Assembly (NCBI GenBank): GCA_024640185.1
Contig: JAHEFN010000120.1
Coordinates: 1-7,262, forward strand
Source of the DNA: Gemmatimonadota bacterium
Lineage (GTDB): Bacteria > Gemmatimonadota > Gemmatimonadetes > Gemmatimonadales > GWC2-71-9
DNA length: 7,262 nucleotides
Direction of reading: 5' to 3'
A program made the position numbers and the translations under genes. Below are positions 1-5,752 of this stretch, piece by piece. The stretch's first letter is position 1. Each line of letters begins with the position of its first letter. Below the pieces are notes generated by a model. It had not been told where the DNA came from. It ran no database searches and worked only from the letters and a program-made list of their open reading frames with translations.

Positions 1-176
1 AGGGCGCGTTGATCGCCGGACTCAACGTCCTGCTTGGCCAGACGGTCGGCAGCGCGACGGTGGCCAACGGCCTCGTGCACGCGACCTACAACAGCTGCCA
101 CGTCGACGAAGCCCTTGCGAATCTCGGCGGCTGGCGCCGGCTGCAGAACACCTGGTCGGACAACTGGCCGCTCTGA
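1..176 (+). CDS. C-terminal fragment of an unrecognised protein
   Basis: The first complete codon is at 3-5 and the frame runs 57 codons to a TGA at 174-176; the 5' end lies outside the window. The visible part starts with a small-residue and hydrophobic stretch (GALIAGLNVLLGQTVGSATV) and ends in a tryptophan-rich tail (GGWRRL, NTWSDNWPL). Codon choice strongly favours G or C at the third position, as in the neighbouring genes, so I take it as real coding sequence. A strong hairpin follows about 20 bases after the stop, which supports this being the true end of a transcription unit. I do not recognise the family, and the fragment is too short to infer a function. One cysteine and two histidines are present but form no motif I know. 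Confidence 0.6.
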   Translation, partial: GALIAGLNVLLGQTVGSATVANGLVHATYNSCHVDEALANLGGWRRLQNTWSDNWPL

Positions 177-196
177 GCGGCCTGTGTTTGACCCTG

Positions 197-227
197 ACCG
201 CCGTCCCCGCCTCGCGGGGGCGGCGGT
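197..227 (+). terminator. GC-rich hairpin, probable intrinsic terminator
   Basis: Bases 197-210 pair with 214-227 to form a 14-bp stem with one G-U pair (204/220) and a three-base loop (CTC). It lies 20 bases after the stop of the upstream gene. The tail (TTGTCGTT) is only moderately T-rich, as is common in high-GC genomes. It probably ends the upstream transcript and insulates the promoter just downstream. Confidence 0.7.
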
Positions 228-232
228 TGTCG

Positions 233-263
233 TTGGGGGATGATGGCTGGGGGAGGGTAATAT
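233..263 (+). promoter_or_regulatory. Candidate sigma-70 type promoter for the rightward cluster
   Basis: TAATAT at 258-263 is a rare AT-only hexamer in this GC-rich DNA and fits the TAnnnT pattern of a -10 element. TTGGGG at 233-238, 19 bases upstream, is a weak -35 match with a slightly long spacer. Transcription would start near 270, giving a leader of about 40 bases that contains the GGAG at 300-303. The position directly after a terminator and before the first gene of the cluster supports the call; the -35 is the weak point. Confidence 0.45.
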
Positions 264-299
264 TCCACGAGCTTGCCGACCCGTCCCGCCCCCCATTTT

Positions 300-303
300 G
301 GAG
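300..303 (+). promoter_or_regulatory. Ribosome binding site deciding the GTG start at 309
   Basis: GGAG lies five bases before GTG 309. The upstream in-frame TTG at 273 has no comparable site, and the 12 residues it would add do not resemble the start of a nitrilase fold. I therefore place the hydrolase start at 309. Confidence 0.6.
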
Positions 304-308
304 CCCTC

Positions 309-1190
309 GTGTCCCACTTTCGTGTTGCCTCGCTGCAATACTACCTCCGCCCCGTCGCCACCTTCGAGGCCTTCGCCGACCAGGTGCGGTCACTGGCGGA
401 GACGGCCGCCGACTACAAGGCGAGGTTGCTGGTCTTCCCGGAATATTTTTCGGTCCAACTGCTGACCCTCGGCGACGTCAAGCGGCCGATCAAGGACCAG
501 GTGCGCGACCTCGCCAAGCAAGCCGACCGGGTCACCGAGGTCCTCTCCGAGTGTGCCTCGAGGGAAGGCCTCTGGATCGTCGGCGGGACCGTGCCGGTGG
601 TCGACGGCGACAAGCTCCGCAACGAATGCCGGGTCTTCGGCCCCGACGGCCAGTGGCACGCCCAGCAGAAGCTGCACATGACCCGGTTCGAAAAGGAGGA
701 GTGGCTCGTCTCGGCGGGTGAGGGGTTGAAGGTCTTCGAGACGGCGTGGGGGAAGTTTGCGGTGGCCATCTGCTACGACGTGGAGTTCCCGGAGCTGGCC
801 CGGGCGGCGGCACTGCAGGGCGCCGACGTCCTGGTGGTGCCCTCGTGCACCGATGACCGGCAGGGCTTCCTCCGGGTTCGCTACTGTGCGCATGCCCGGG
901 CGATCGAGAACCAGATGTACGTGATCACCTCCTCGACGGTCGGCTCCCTCCCGATGGTGCCTGCGGTGCACCTCAACTACGGCCAGGCGGCCATCCTGAC
1001 CCCGTCCGACTTCGCCTTCGCCCGCGACGGCATCCTGGCCGAGGGGAGTCCCAACCAGGAGATGATGGTGATCGGGGACCTCGACATCGAGTACCTGCGC
1101 ACCTCGAGAATCACCGGCACCGTGCTGCCGCTGCGCGACGCCGAGACCACCGCCTCGGTGCTCACCTCGACGGAAGTGATCAGGTTGTGA
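309..1190 (+). CDS. Carbon-nitrogen hydrolase (nitrilase superfamily, YhcX-like)
   Basis: This 293-aa protein would hydrolyse a carbon-nitrogen bond of an amide or related substrate in the cytoplasm; the substrate cannot be read from sequence. The Glu-Lys-Cys triad of the superfamily is visible: Glu45 in VFPEYF, Lys121 in QQKLHMTRFE, and nucleophile Cys155 in AICYDVEFPE. The whole chain is a single nitrilase domain of normal length with no signal peptide. The motif context (PEYF, KLHMTRFE, CYDVEFPE) most resembles the nitrilase half of the fused GNAT-nitrilase proteins such as Bacillus YhcX, rather than plant-type nitrilases or omega-amidases. The next gene, which overlaps it by 4 bp (GTGA, 1187-1190), encodes the matching acetyltransferase, so the two products probably act together. 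I chose GTG 309 over TTG 273 because of the GGAG five bases upstream. The general family is certain; the YhcX-type assignment rests on motif memory. Confidence 0.93.
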   Translation: MSHFRVASLQYYLRPVATFEAFADQVRSLAETAADYKARLLVFPEYFSVQLLTLGDVKRPIKDQVRDLAKQADRVTEVLSECASREGLWIVGGTVPVVDGDKLRNECRVFGPDGQWHAQQKLHMTRFEKEEWLVSAGEGLKVFETAWGKFAVAICYDVEFPELARAAALQGADVLVVPSCTDDRQGFLRVRYCAHARAIENQMYVITSSTVGSLPMVPAVHLNYGQAAILTPSDFAFARDGILAEGSPNQEMMVIGDLDIEYLRTSRITGTVLPLRDAETTASVLTSTEVIRL

Positions 1191-1906
1191 CTGCGCCTCG
1201 CCTCCGCGTTCGCCCGACGACGGCAGATGACATCCCGGGGATCATCGAGCTGTCACGGAAGATCTACGGCCCCCAGGCCGCCTGGGCGGAGCGCCAGCTG
1301 CGTTCCCACCTCGAGGTCTTCCCCGAGGGCCAGTTCGTGGCCGTGCTCCCCGAATCGGACGGCAGCCACCGCGTCGTGGGGATGTCGGCCTCGCTGATCG
1401 TGGACTGGGACGACTACGAGCTCACCGACAGCTGGCGCGACTTCACCGACGCCGGGATGTTCACCAACTTCGATCCGGCGGGCGCCACCCTCTACGGTGC
1501 CGAGGTGATGGCCGACCCCGAACAGCGTCGGCGAGGGATCGGTTCGGGTCTCTACCGGGCACGGTCGAAACTCGTCGAGCGGCTCGGGCTCCTGCGGATC
1601 CGGGCCGGCGCCCGGCTGCGGGGCTACCACCGTTTTGCAGACCGGATGTCGGCCGAGGAGTACGTCGCCTCGATCGTCCGCAAGGAGCACCGTGACCCCA
1701 CCCTCTCGTTCCAGCTCGGCCGGGGGTTCGAGGTGATCGGCGTGATCGGCGAATACCTCCGCCTCGACCCCGAGTCTCGGGGATGGGCGGCGGTGATCGA
1801 GTACCTCAACCCGACCGTCGCAACCGAGACCCATCGGCGGCCACAGCGCGAGTGGCGGCGCAGGATGGGCCTGCCCAGGCCACGGGCTCGCGGGGCGTCG
1901 CGTTAG
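1187..1906 (+). CDS. GNAT-family N-acetyltransferase, partner of the hydrolase
   Basis: This is a 239-aa cytoplasmic acetyltransferase predicted to use acetyl-CoA; the acceptor is unknown. The N-terminus begins the fold (RVRPTTADDIPGIIEL). The acetyl-CoA pyrophosphate loop (motif A) is QRRRGIGSGL at about residues 113-122, right after the strand GAEVMADP. The region around 154-190, with MSAEEYV, DPTLSFQLGRGF and IGEYL, and the later AAVIEYLNP, is what I recall from the N-terminal domain of YhcX-like GNAT-nitrilase fusions. The last 25 residues form an arginine-rich tail (nine or more Arg) beyond the usual fold and may be disordered. The gene starts at a GTG overlapping the hydrolase stop by 4 bp, suggesting translational coupling. 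Because the preferred partner domain is the gene next door, acetylation linked to amide hydrolysis on one substrate is a reasonable inference, not a demonstrated reaction. Confidence 0.88.
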   Translation: MTAPRLRVRPTTADDIPGIIELSRKIYGPQAAWAERQLRSHLEVFPEGQFVAVLPESDGSHRVVGMSASLIVDWDDYELTDSWRDFTDAGMFTNFDPAGATLYGAEVMADPEQRRRGIGSGLYRARSKLVERLGLLRIRAGARLRGYHRFADRMSAEEYVASIVRKEHRDPTLSFQLGRGFEVIGVIGEYLRLDPESRGWAAVIEYLNPTVATETHRRPQREWRRRMGLPRPRARGASR

Positions 1907-1909
1907 ATT
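1904..1909 (+). promoter_or_regulatory. Possible -10 element before the MazG-like gene
   Basis: TAGATT overlaps the stop codon of the acetyltransferase and fits TAnnnT. Transcription would begin near 1916, about 35 bases before the ATG at 1951. No -35 is recognisable, and no Shine-Dalgarno sequence precedes 1951. An internal promoter is only a possibility. Confidence 0.2.
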
Positions 1910-1950
1910 CTCGCGATGCCCTGCCTCCCCACGACCGGTACCCAACTCCC

Positions 1951-2277
1951 ATGCCGCTGACCGACTGCCAGCGCCGCATCGACCGCTGGATCGCCCAGTT
2001 CGAGGAGGGCTACTTCGACCCGCTCACCAACATGGCGCGGCTGTCGGAGGAGGTGGGCGAGCTTGCCCGGGAGGTCAATCACCGCTTTGGCCAGAAGACC
2101 AAGAAGCCCGAAGAGCTCGAAGGGGACCTCGGGATGGAGATGGCCGACATCCTCTTCGTCCTCTGCTGCATGGCCAACCGGGAGGGGATCGACCTTCAAG
2201 AGGCCTTCGACCGGATGATGTCGAAGGTGGAGCACCGCGACGCCGACCGCTGGACCCGACGCAAGGGAGCCGAATGA
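1951..2277 (+). CDS. MazG-like nucleotide pyrophosphohydrolase, YpjD type
   Basis: This 108-aa all-alpha NTP pyrophosphohydrolase is expected to cleave nucleoside triphosphates, often damaged or non-canonical ones, to monophosphate and pyrophosphate with Mg2+. The metal-binding signature is intact: Glu33, Glu34 and Glu37 in LSEEVGELAREVNHRFG, then Glu63 and Asp66 in GMEMADILFVL. The opening (residues 11-25, DRWIAQFEEGYFDPL) and the closing DADRWTRRK match my recollection of Bacillus YpjD closely, and the length is normal for that single-domain group. I chose ATG 1951 because homology begins there; the frame is open further upstream, but that sequence lies inside the preceding gene. There is a 44-bp gap to the acetyltransferase stop and no clear ribosome binding site. 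The stop overlaps the next start by 4 bp (ATGA, 2274-2277). Role as a housecleaning enzyme is inferred from the family. Confidence 0.9.
   Translation: MPLTDCQRRIDRWIAQFEEGYFDPLTNMARLSEEVGELAREVNHRFGQKTKKPEELEGDLGMEMADILFVLCCMANREGIDLQEAFDRMMSKVEHRDADRWTRRKGAE
2263..2269 (+). promoter_or_regulatory. Ribosome binding site for the cysteine-rich protein gene
   Basis: AAGGGAG ends four bases before ATG 2274 and seven bases before ATG 2277. The spacing slightly favours the second ATG, so the protein may begin one residue later than annotated. Either choice leaves the signal sequence intact. Confidence 0.55.
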
Positions 2278-3605
2278 TGAACCGCATGATTGCCGCGATG
2301 GTTGTCCTGGCTGGCACCACCGCCTGCGCCACCAACCTCGCCGACGAGCCCGCCGAGGCCTTCCAGGCCAGGGTCGAGGGGGCGATCGCGGCCACCGACA
2401 CGGCCCAGCTCGCCGCACTGGCAGAGGCGCGCTGTCAGCCTCTCGCCACTGAGGCCCGGAGCCTCTGTTACGAGGACTATTTCCTCTCGCTCGCCGACTC
2501 CCATCGGGTGCGGCTTGCCCTGGGGGCGCTCGAGCGGCTTGGTGACTCCCAGAAGGAGGTCGAGGGCGGTGGCCACGGCTACACGCATGTGATCGGCATC
2601 CGGGCCTGGAAGCCGGGCGATGACGTCGGCGAGGTCTTCCGCTCCTGCACCTCGCTCTACCAGTCGGGCTGCTTCCATGGGGTGATCCAGTCATACCTGA
2701 CAGCGACCGGTGAGGTCGACTCGGCCCGGACCGCCGCGATGTGTGACGAGATCGCCCCGTATGGCACCGACAACTTCCTCCGGTTCCAGTGCCTCCACGG
2801 CATCGGGCACGGGTTGGAGATGGCCTGGAACTGGGACCTCCCCCGGGCCCTCGGCGGCTGTGACTGGCTCGCGAGCGAGTGGGACCGCCGCTCGTGCTAT
2901 GGTGGGGCGATCATGGAGAACGCCGTCGCCTCGGCGCCCGGCGGCCACCACACCGCGGCGCGAGCGCTCGAGAACACCGGCGACGACCACGGGGCGGCAA
3001 GTGCCGGCGCGATGGACCACTCCCATCCCGGTGCCGACGGGGCGATGGCGATGGAACCGATCGCCTTCAAGATGCGCGACTCGACCGACGCCCTCTATCC
3101 CTGCAACGCCCTCGACGAACGCTATCAGCCCTCCTGTTTCCTCGGCCACGGCGGCATCCTGCTCGGCCACAGCGGCTACGACTGGGGGAAGGCCGCCACG
3201 GAGTGCGACCGACTCGCCGACTACAACCGGATGCTCTGCTACACCTCGCTCGGCACCAACGCCGCCGGCAACACGGTGCTCGATACCCGCCGCTCGATTG
3301 AACTCTGCAACGAGGGGCACCCCGACTGGCGACGGTGGTGCTTCGTCGGGGTGGTCAAGAACTTCATCGATGTCAGTGCCGACCCCCAGGACGGGATCGA
3401 CTTCTGCAACGCGATGGAGGCGGGCGACAACAGGATGGGTTGCTTCGAGGCCGTCGGCGAACAGCTCACCGTGCTGCATTTTGGCGACACCGAGACGCGG
3501 TCGGCGATCTGTGCCGTCACGGGCGATGGCGAGGGACGCTGCCGCACCGGCGCCCGCCTGCCCGTCAAGATTCCTCCCGAGGCGCTGCCACCCGGCGGGG
3601 CCTGA
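2274..3605 (+). CDS. Exported cysteine-pair repeat protein, probable lipoprotein, unknown function
   Basis: The 443-aa product has a short export signal: basic Asn3-Arg4, a hydrophobic stretch, then LAGTTAC ending at Cys18. That is an imperfect lipobox, so it is probably a lipoprotein, though signal peptidase I cleavage is possible. All other 18 cysteines form nine sequence pairs: 54/65, 125/133, 157/173, 196/208, 277/288, 311/322, 345/356, 378/390 and 413/423. The second Cys of each pair usually opens a C-[FYL]-x-G-like motif (CFHG, CLHGIGHG, CYGG, CFLG, CFVG). The anchors recur at 34 residues (288, 322, 356, 390), implying helical repeats held by disulfides. The analogy is Sel1-like/Hcp proteins, but I do not claim homology. 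Residues 222-262 are a His-, Met- and Asp-rich insertion. The gene overlaps the MazG-like gene by 4 bp. I recognise no named family; a periplasmic or outer-surface binding or scaffold role is a guess. No CxxCH haem c motif is present. Confidence 0.85.
   Translation: MMNRMIAAMVVLAGTTACATNLADEPAEAFQARVEGAIAATDTAQLAALAEARCQPLATEARSLCYEDYFLSLADSHRVRLALGALERLGDSQKEVEGGGHGYTHVIGIRAWKPGDDVGEVFRSCTSLYQSGCFHGVIQSYLTATGEVDSARTAAMCDEIAPYGTDNFLRFQCLHGIGHGLEMAWNWDLPRALGGCDWLASEWDRRSCYGGAIMENAVASAPGGHHTAARALENTGDDHGAASAGAMDHSHPGADGAMAMEPIAFKMRDSTDALYPCNALDERYQPSCFLGHGGILLGHSGYDWGKAATECDRLADYNRMLCYTSLGTNAAGNTVLDTRRSIELCNEGHPDWRRWCFVGVVKNFIDVSADPQDGIDFCNAMEAGDNRMGCFEAVGEQLTVLHFGDTETRSAICAVTGDGEGRCRTGARLPVKIPPEALPPGGA
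2937..3059 (+). other. His/Met/Asp-rich insertion within the cysteine-repeat protein
   Basis: Codons 222-262 encode a low-complexity segment of Gly, Ala, His, Asp and Met (including GGHHTAAR, GDDHG and AMDHSHPGADGAMAM). It lies between the cysteine pairs 196/208 and 277/288, where the repeat spacing lengthens from about 34 to 80 residues. It holds five histidines and no cysteine. The composition suggests a flexible metal-binding loop, which is inference only. Confidence 0.55.
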
Positions 3606-3606
3606 G

Positions 3607-4515
3607 CTACTCCCAGGACTCGGGCAGCCCCTCGAGTTCGGCGAGAATCGCGAGGTACCCCTCGTGCCGGGAGGCCGGCACCTCCCCGGCGGCCACCGCG
3701 CCGAGGACCGCACAACCCGGCTCGTGCCGATGCCGGCAGTCCCCGAATCGGCACCCCTCGGCCAACGATGCCATCTCGGGGAAGAGGGCCGCCAGCTCGT
3801 ACTTGGTCACATCCCAGACGCCCACCTCGCTGAACCCCGGGGTGTCGACCACGAATCCACCCGCGGCGAGCGGTACCATGACGGCCGTGGTGGTGGTGTG
3901 GCGACCGCGACGCGCCTTGACCGAGATCGCACCGATGCGGAGTCCGAGACCGGGCTCGATCACATTGAGCAGCGAGGACTTGCCGGCCCCGCTGGGGCCA
4001 GTCATGACGGTCACCTTGCCGGCGAGTTGCTTGCCGAGCTCGGCAATGCCGATCCCCTCGTTGGCGGCCGTCGGGAGGACCGGATACCCTGTCGCCGCGA
4101 GGTGGCTCACGATGGCATCCGGTGGGGCTACATCGACCTTGTTCACCACCACGATCGCGGGGATCTCGTTTGCCTCCGCCACCACCAGGAGCCGGTCGAT
4201 CAGTTGCAGGATCGGGTCCGGGTCGGCGCTGGCGATCACCACCATCACCTGGTCGACGTTGGCCGCCACCGGGCGGGCGCCGCGTCCCTCCGGGGTCCGC
4301 CTGGCCAGCAGTGAGCTGCGCGGTTCGACCCCGGTGATGGCGAGGGTTTCTTCCTCGGCGGTGGCCGGATCGATCGTCACGCGATCCCCGGCGACAGCGC
4401 GGGTGCTGTCGCGCCGAGCGGTACCCCGAAGGACCGCCGTCCGCTCCTGGCCACGGTACAGGATCCGATAGGCGCCGCCATCGCGAGCGAGGACCACCGC
4501 CACCTCTGGCGTCAT
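3607..4515 (-). CDS. rsgA: Ribosome small-subunit-dependent GTPase A (RsgA)
   Basis: RsgA is a GTPase of late 30S subunit maturation that binds near the decoding centre and promotes release of assembly factors. This 302-aa protein has the expected order: an N-terminal OB-fold region (about 1-80), a circularly permuted GTPase domain, and a C-terminal zinc domain. The permutation is visible because G4 (NKVD, 125-128) precedes G1 (GPSGAGKS, 173-180), the threonine-rich G2 loop (HTTTT, 206-210) and G3 (DTPG, 224-227). The zinc ligands fit C-x4-C-x-H-x5-C exactly: Cys255, Cys260, His262 and Cys268. All key residues are intact and the length is typical. Its ATG overlaps the stop of the upstream 104-aa gene by 4 bp (4512-4515), so it is probably translated from the proline dehydrogenase transcript. 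Its stop lies one base from the stop of the converging cysteine-rich gene. Confidence 0.97.
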   Translation of the reverse strand: MTPEVAVVLARDGGAYRILYRGQERTAVLRGTARRDSTRAVAGDRVTIDPATAEEETLAITGVEPRSSLLARRTPEGRGARPVAANVDQVMVVIASADPDPILQLIDRLLVVAEANEIPAIVVVNKVDVAPPDAIVSHLAATGYPVLPTAANEGIGIAELGKQLAGKVTVMTGPSGAGKSSLLNVIEPGLGLRIGAISVKARRGRHTTTTAVMVPLAAGGFVVDTPGFSEVGVWDVTKYELAALFPEMASLAEGCRFGDCRHRHEPGCAVLGAVAAGEVPASRHEGYLAILAELEGLPESWE

Positions 4516-4826
4516 GCCAACCCCTCATGGGCGGCGATCAGGCCGTCGAGCATCCCCTTGACGTCGTAGAGGGAGAGGGCACCGAGTCGGAGGCGAACGT
4601 CGGCATCGTCCTCACCTCGGACGATCCAGTCGGTCTCCAGGTGGCCGTCGGGCTCGGTGCCCGAGGGATTCCAACGAATGAACAGCAGGGCGCCACCGAG
4701 GCGCCCTCGATCGTCCAGCTCCTCCTCGACCCAAACCGCCACCGAATAGGCCCGGCCATCCTCACCCGTGAAGGCGGGAGCACGGTCGTGTTTGGTGACG
4801 TAACCACCGAGAGTGACCTCGCTCAC
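4512..4826 (-). CDS. Conserved-looking 104-aa protein of unknown function
   Basis: The start is GTG 4824-4826, which overlaps the proline dehydrogenase stop as GTGA (4823-4826). The frame stays open further upstream, but that would lie inside the dehydrogenase gene, and the 43 extra residues have the Pro/Arg/His-rich look of an out-of-frame translation. AGGAGG at 4845-4840 (minus strand) is a good ribosome binding sequence, though 13 bases from the GTG. The product is soluble, acidic and without cysteine, signal peptide or membrane segment. It shows a beta-rich pattern: GGYVTKHDRAPAF, GRAYSVAVWVEEE, GALLFIRWNPSG, then HLETDWIV, and a C-terminal helix from about residue 86. Its stop overlaps the rsgA start by 4 bp. 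I do not recognise the family. The coupled position between a catabolic enzyme and RsgA gives no clear clue to its role. Confidence 0.75.
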   Translation of the reverse strand: MSEVTLGGYVTKHDRAPAFTGEDGRAYSVAVWVEEELDDRGRLGGALLFIRWNPSGTEPDGHLETDWIVRGEDDADVRLRLGALSLYDVKGMLDGLIAAHEGLA

Positions 4827-5752
4827 GACCGGCGTGTCGCCTCCTTGACCACGTTGCCCAGGATGAAGGCGATGTTCGCTGGCCGCTCGGCGAGCCGGCG
4901 CATGAGGTAGGGGTACCACTGGGTGCCAAAGGGGACGTAGACCCGCACCCGCCACCCTTCGCGGACCAGGGCCTCCTGGAGGTCGCGGCGCACGCCGTAG
5001 AGCATCTGGAACTCGAAGCGATCCGCCGCGATGCCGTGGCCGTTGATGAAGCCCTTGGCCCGCTCGATGATCACCTCGTCATGGGTGGCCAAGCCGGGAT
5101 ACGCGCCGTCGGCGAGCAAGCGCTCCATCATCCTGACGTAGTGCGCATCGACATCCCGCTTCTGGGGGAACGCCACGGTGGACGGCTCGAGATAGGCGCC
5201 CTTGCAGAGCCGTACCCGGGTCCCCGAGGTGACCAGCGCCTCGACATCCCCTGTCGAGCGGCGGAGCGCTGCCTGAATCACCACTCCCGTATGGGGAGCG
5301 AACTCGGTCGCGAGCCGGGCATGGAAATCCAGGGTCCGCTGCGTGTACTCGGACGCCTCCATGTCGATCCGGACAAAGCCCTCGAGTTCACGCGCCACAC
5401 TGAGGATCTGACGAAGGTTGGCTTCGCAGTGGACCTCGTCGACATCGAACCCCATCTGGGTCAACTTGACCGACGCGTTCACTTCCACCCCGGCGGCGTG
5501 CATTGCCCGGAGGATCTCGATGTAGGTGTCCCTCGCGCGGTCGGCATCGGCGATGTCGTCCACGCTCTCGCCGAGCAGGTCAAGCGTGGCGGTGAGGCCA
5601 CGACCCTGCAGTTCGGTTGCGGCGGCGACCGCGGTGGCGATGGTCTCACCGGCGACGAATCGCGAGGCGAAGGACCTCGCCAACCCGTTGCGGCGGACAA
5701 AGTTGAAGATCGACTGTCGTTCCGACAGCCAGAGGAGCGCTCGACGCATCAT
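4823..5752 (-). CDS. Monofunctional proline dehydrogenase (FAD-dependent)
   Basis: The enzyme oxidises L-proline to 1-pyrroline-5-carboxylate, passing electrons through FAD to membrane quinone, the first step of proline catabolism. The TIM-barrel motifs appear in order (309-aa numbering): DLLGE 58-62, SVKLTQ 94-99, RIDME 128-132, KGAYLEP 184-190, ATHD 222-225 and EFQMLYGVR 247-255. The last is YPYLMRRLAERPAN with Arg285 and Arg286, the pair that holds the substrate carboxylate. Size and layout match stand-alone enzymes such as the Thermus one, not bifunctional PutA; no aldehyde dehydrogenase domain is present. The start is uncertain. ATG 5752 fits homology (MMRRALLWLSERQ). ATG 5773 has GAAGGG seven bases upstream, and ATG 5824 follows GAGGGGAGG. 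The added 24 codons use CTA, TTT, CCA and CGA, unlike the gene body, so I prefer 5752. It is the first gene of the leftward cluster. Confidence 0.93.
   Translation of the reverse strand: MMRRALLWLSERQSIFNFVRRNGLARSFASRFVAGETIATAVAAATELQGRGLTATLDLLGESVDDIADADRARDTYIEILRAMHAAGVEVNASVKLTQMGFDVDEVHCEANLRQILSVARELEGFVRIDMEASEYTQRTLDFHARLATEFAPHTGVVIQAALRRSTGDVEALVTSGTRVRLCKGAYLEPSTVAFPQKRDVDAHYVRMMERLLADGAYPGLATHDEVIIERAKGFINGHGIAADRFEFQMLYGVRRDLQEALVREGWRVRVYVPFGTQWYPYLMRRLAERPANIAFILGNVVKEATRRS

Noticed and set aside
273..308. TTG 273 as start of the nitrilase gene
   Set aside because: No ribosome binding site precedes it, and the 12 added residues are unlike the family; GTG 309 has GGAG at five bases.
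2274..3605. Cysteine-rich protein as a multihaem cytochrome c
   Set aside because: No CxxCH motif occurs; the cysteines in each pair are 8 or more residues apart, so covalent haem attachment of the usual kind is excluded.
2274..3605. Cysteine-rich protein as a tandem-repeat gene at the DNA level
   Set aside because: The repeat is seen only in protein spacing and motif; I see no near-identical DNA repeats, so it is an old, diverged repeat rather than a recent expansion.
2691..3713. A 340-codon minus-strand frame opposite the cysteine-rich gene
   Set aside because: Val/Gly/Ala/Arg-rich reverse-frame translation. The sense frame has an export signal and regular cysteine pairing that chance would not produce.
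2710..4314. A 534-codon plus-strand frame running across the cysteine-rich gene and the opposite strand of rsgA
   Set aside because: It crosses two well-supported genes on different strands and translates to Arg/Pro/Ser/Thr-rich filler. It is long only because stop codons are rare in this GC-rich DNA.
4391..4412. Perfect 8-bp inverted repeat (GCGACAGC/GCTGTCGC, 6-base loop)
   Set aside because: Lies inside the rsgA coding region, at residues about 35-42, with no T-tract; likely chance or codon-driven, though it could form a local RNA hairpin.
3239..4528. A 429-codon minus-strand frame overlapping rsgA
   Set aside because: Arg/Gly-rich translation without motifs; the rsgA frame has every GTPase and zinc motif intact.
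5714..5728. 6-bp inverted repeat CTGTCG-TTC-CGACAG near the start of proline dehydrogenase
   Set aside because: Short and within conserved coding sequence (LSERQS); not enough to call an operator.
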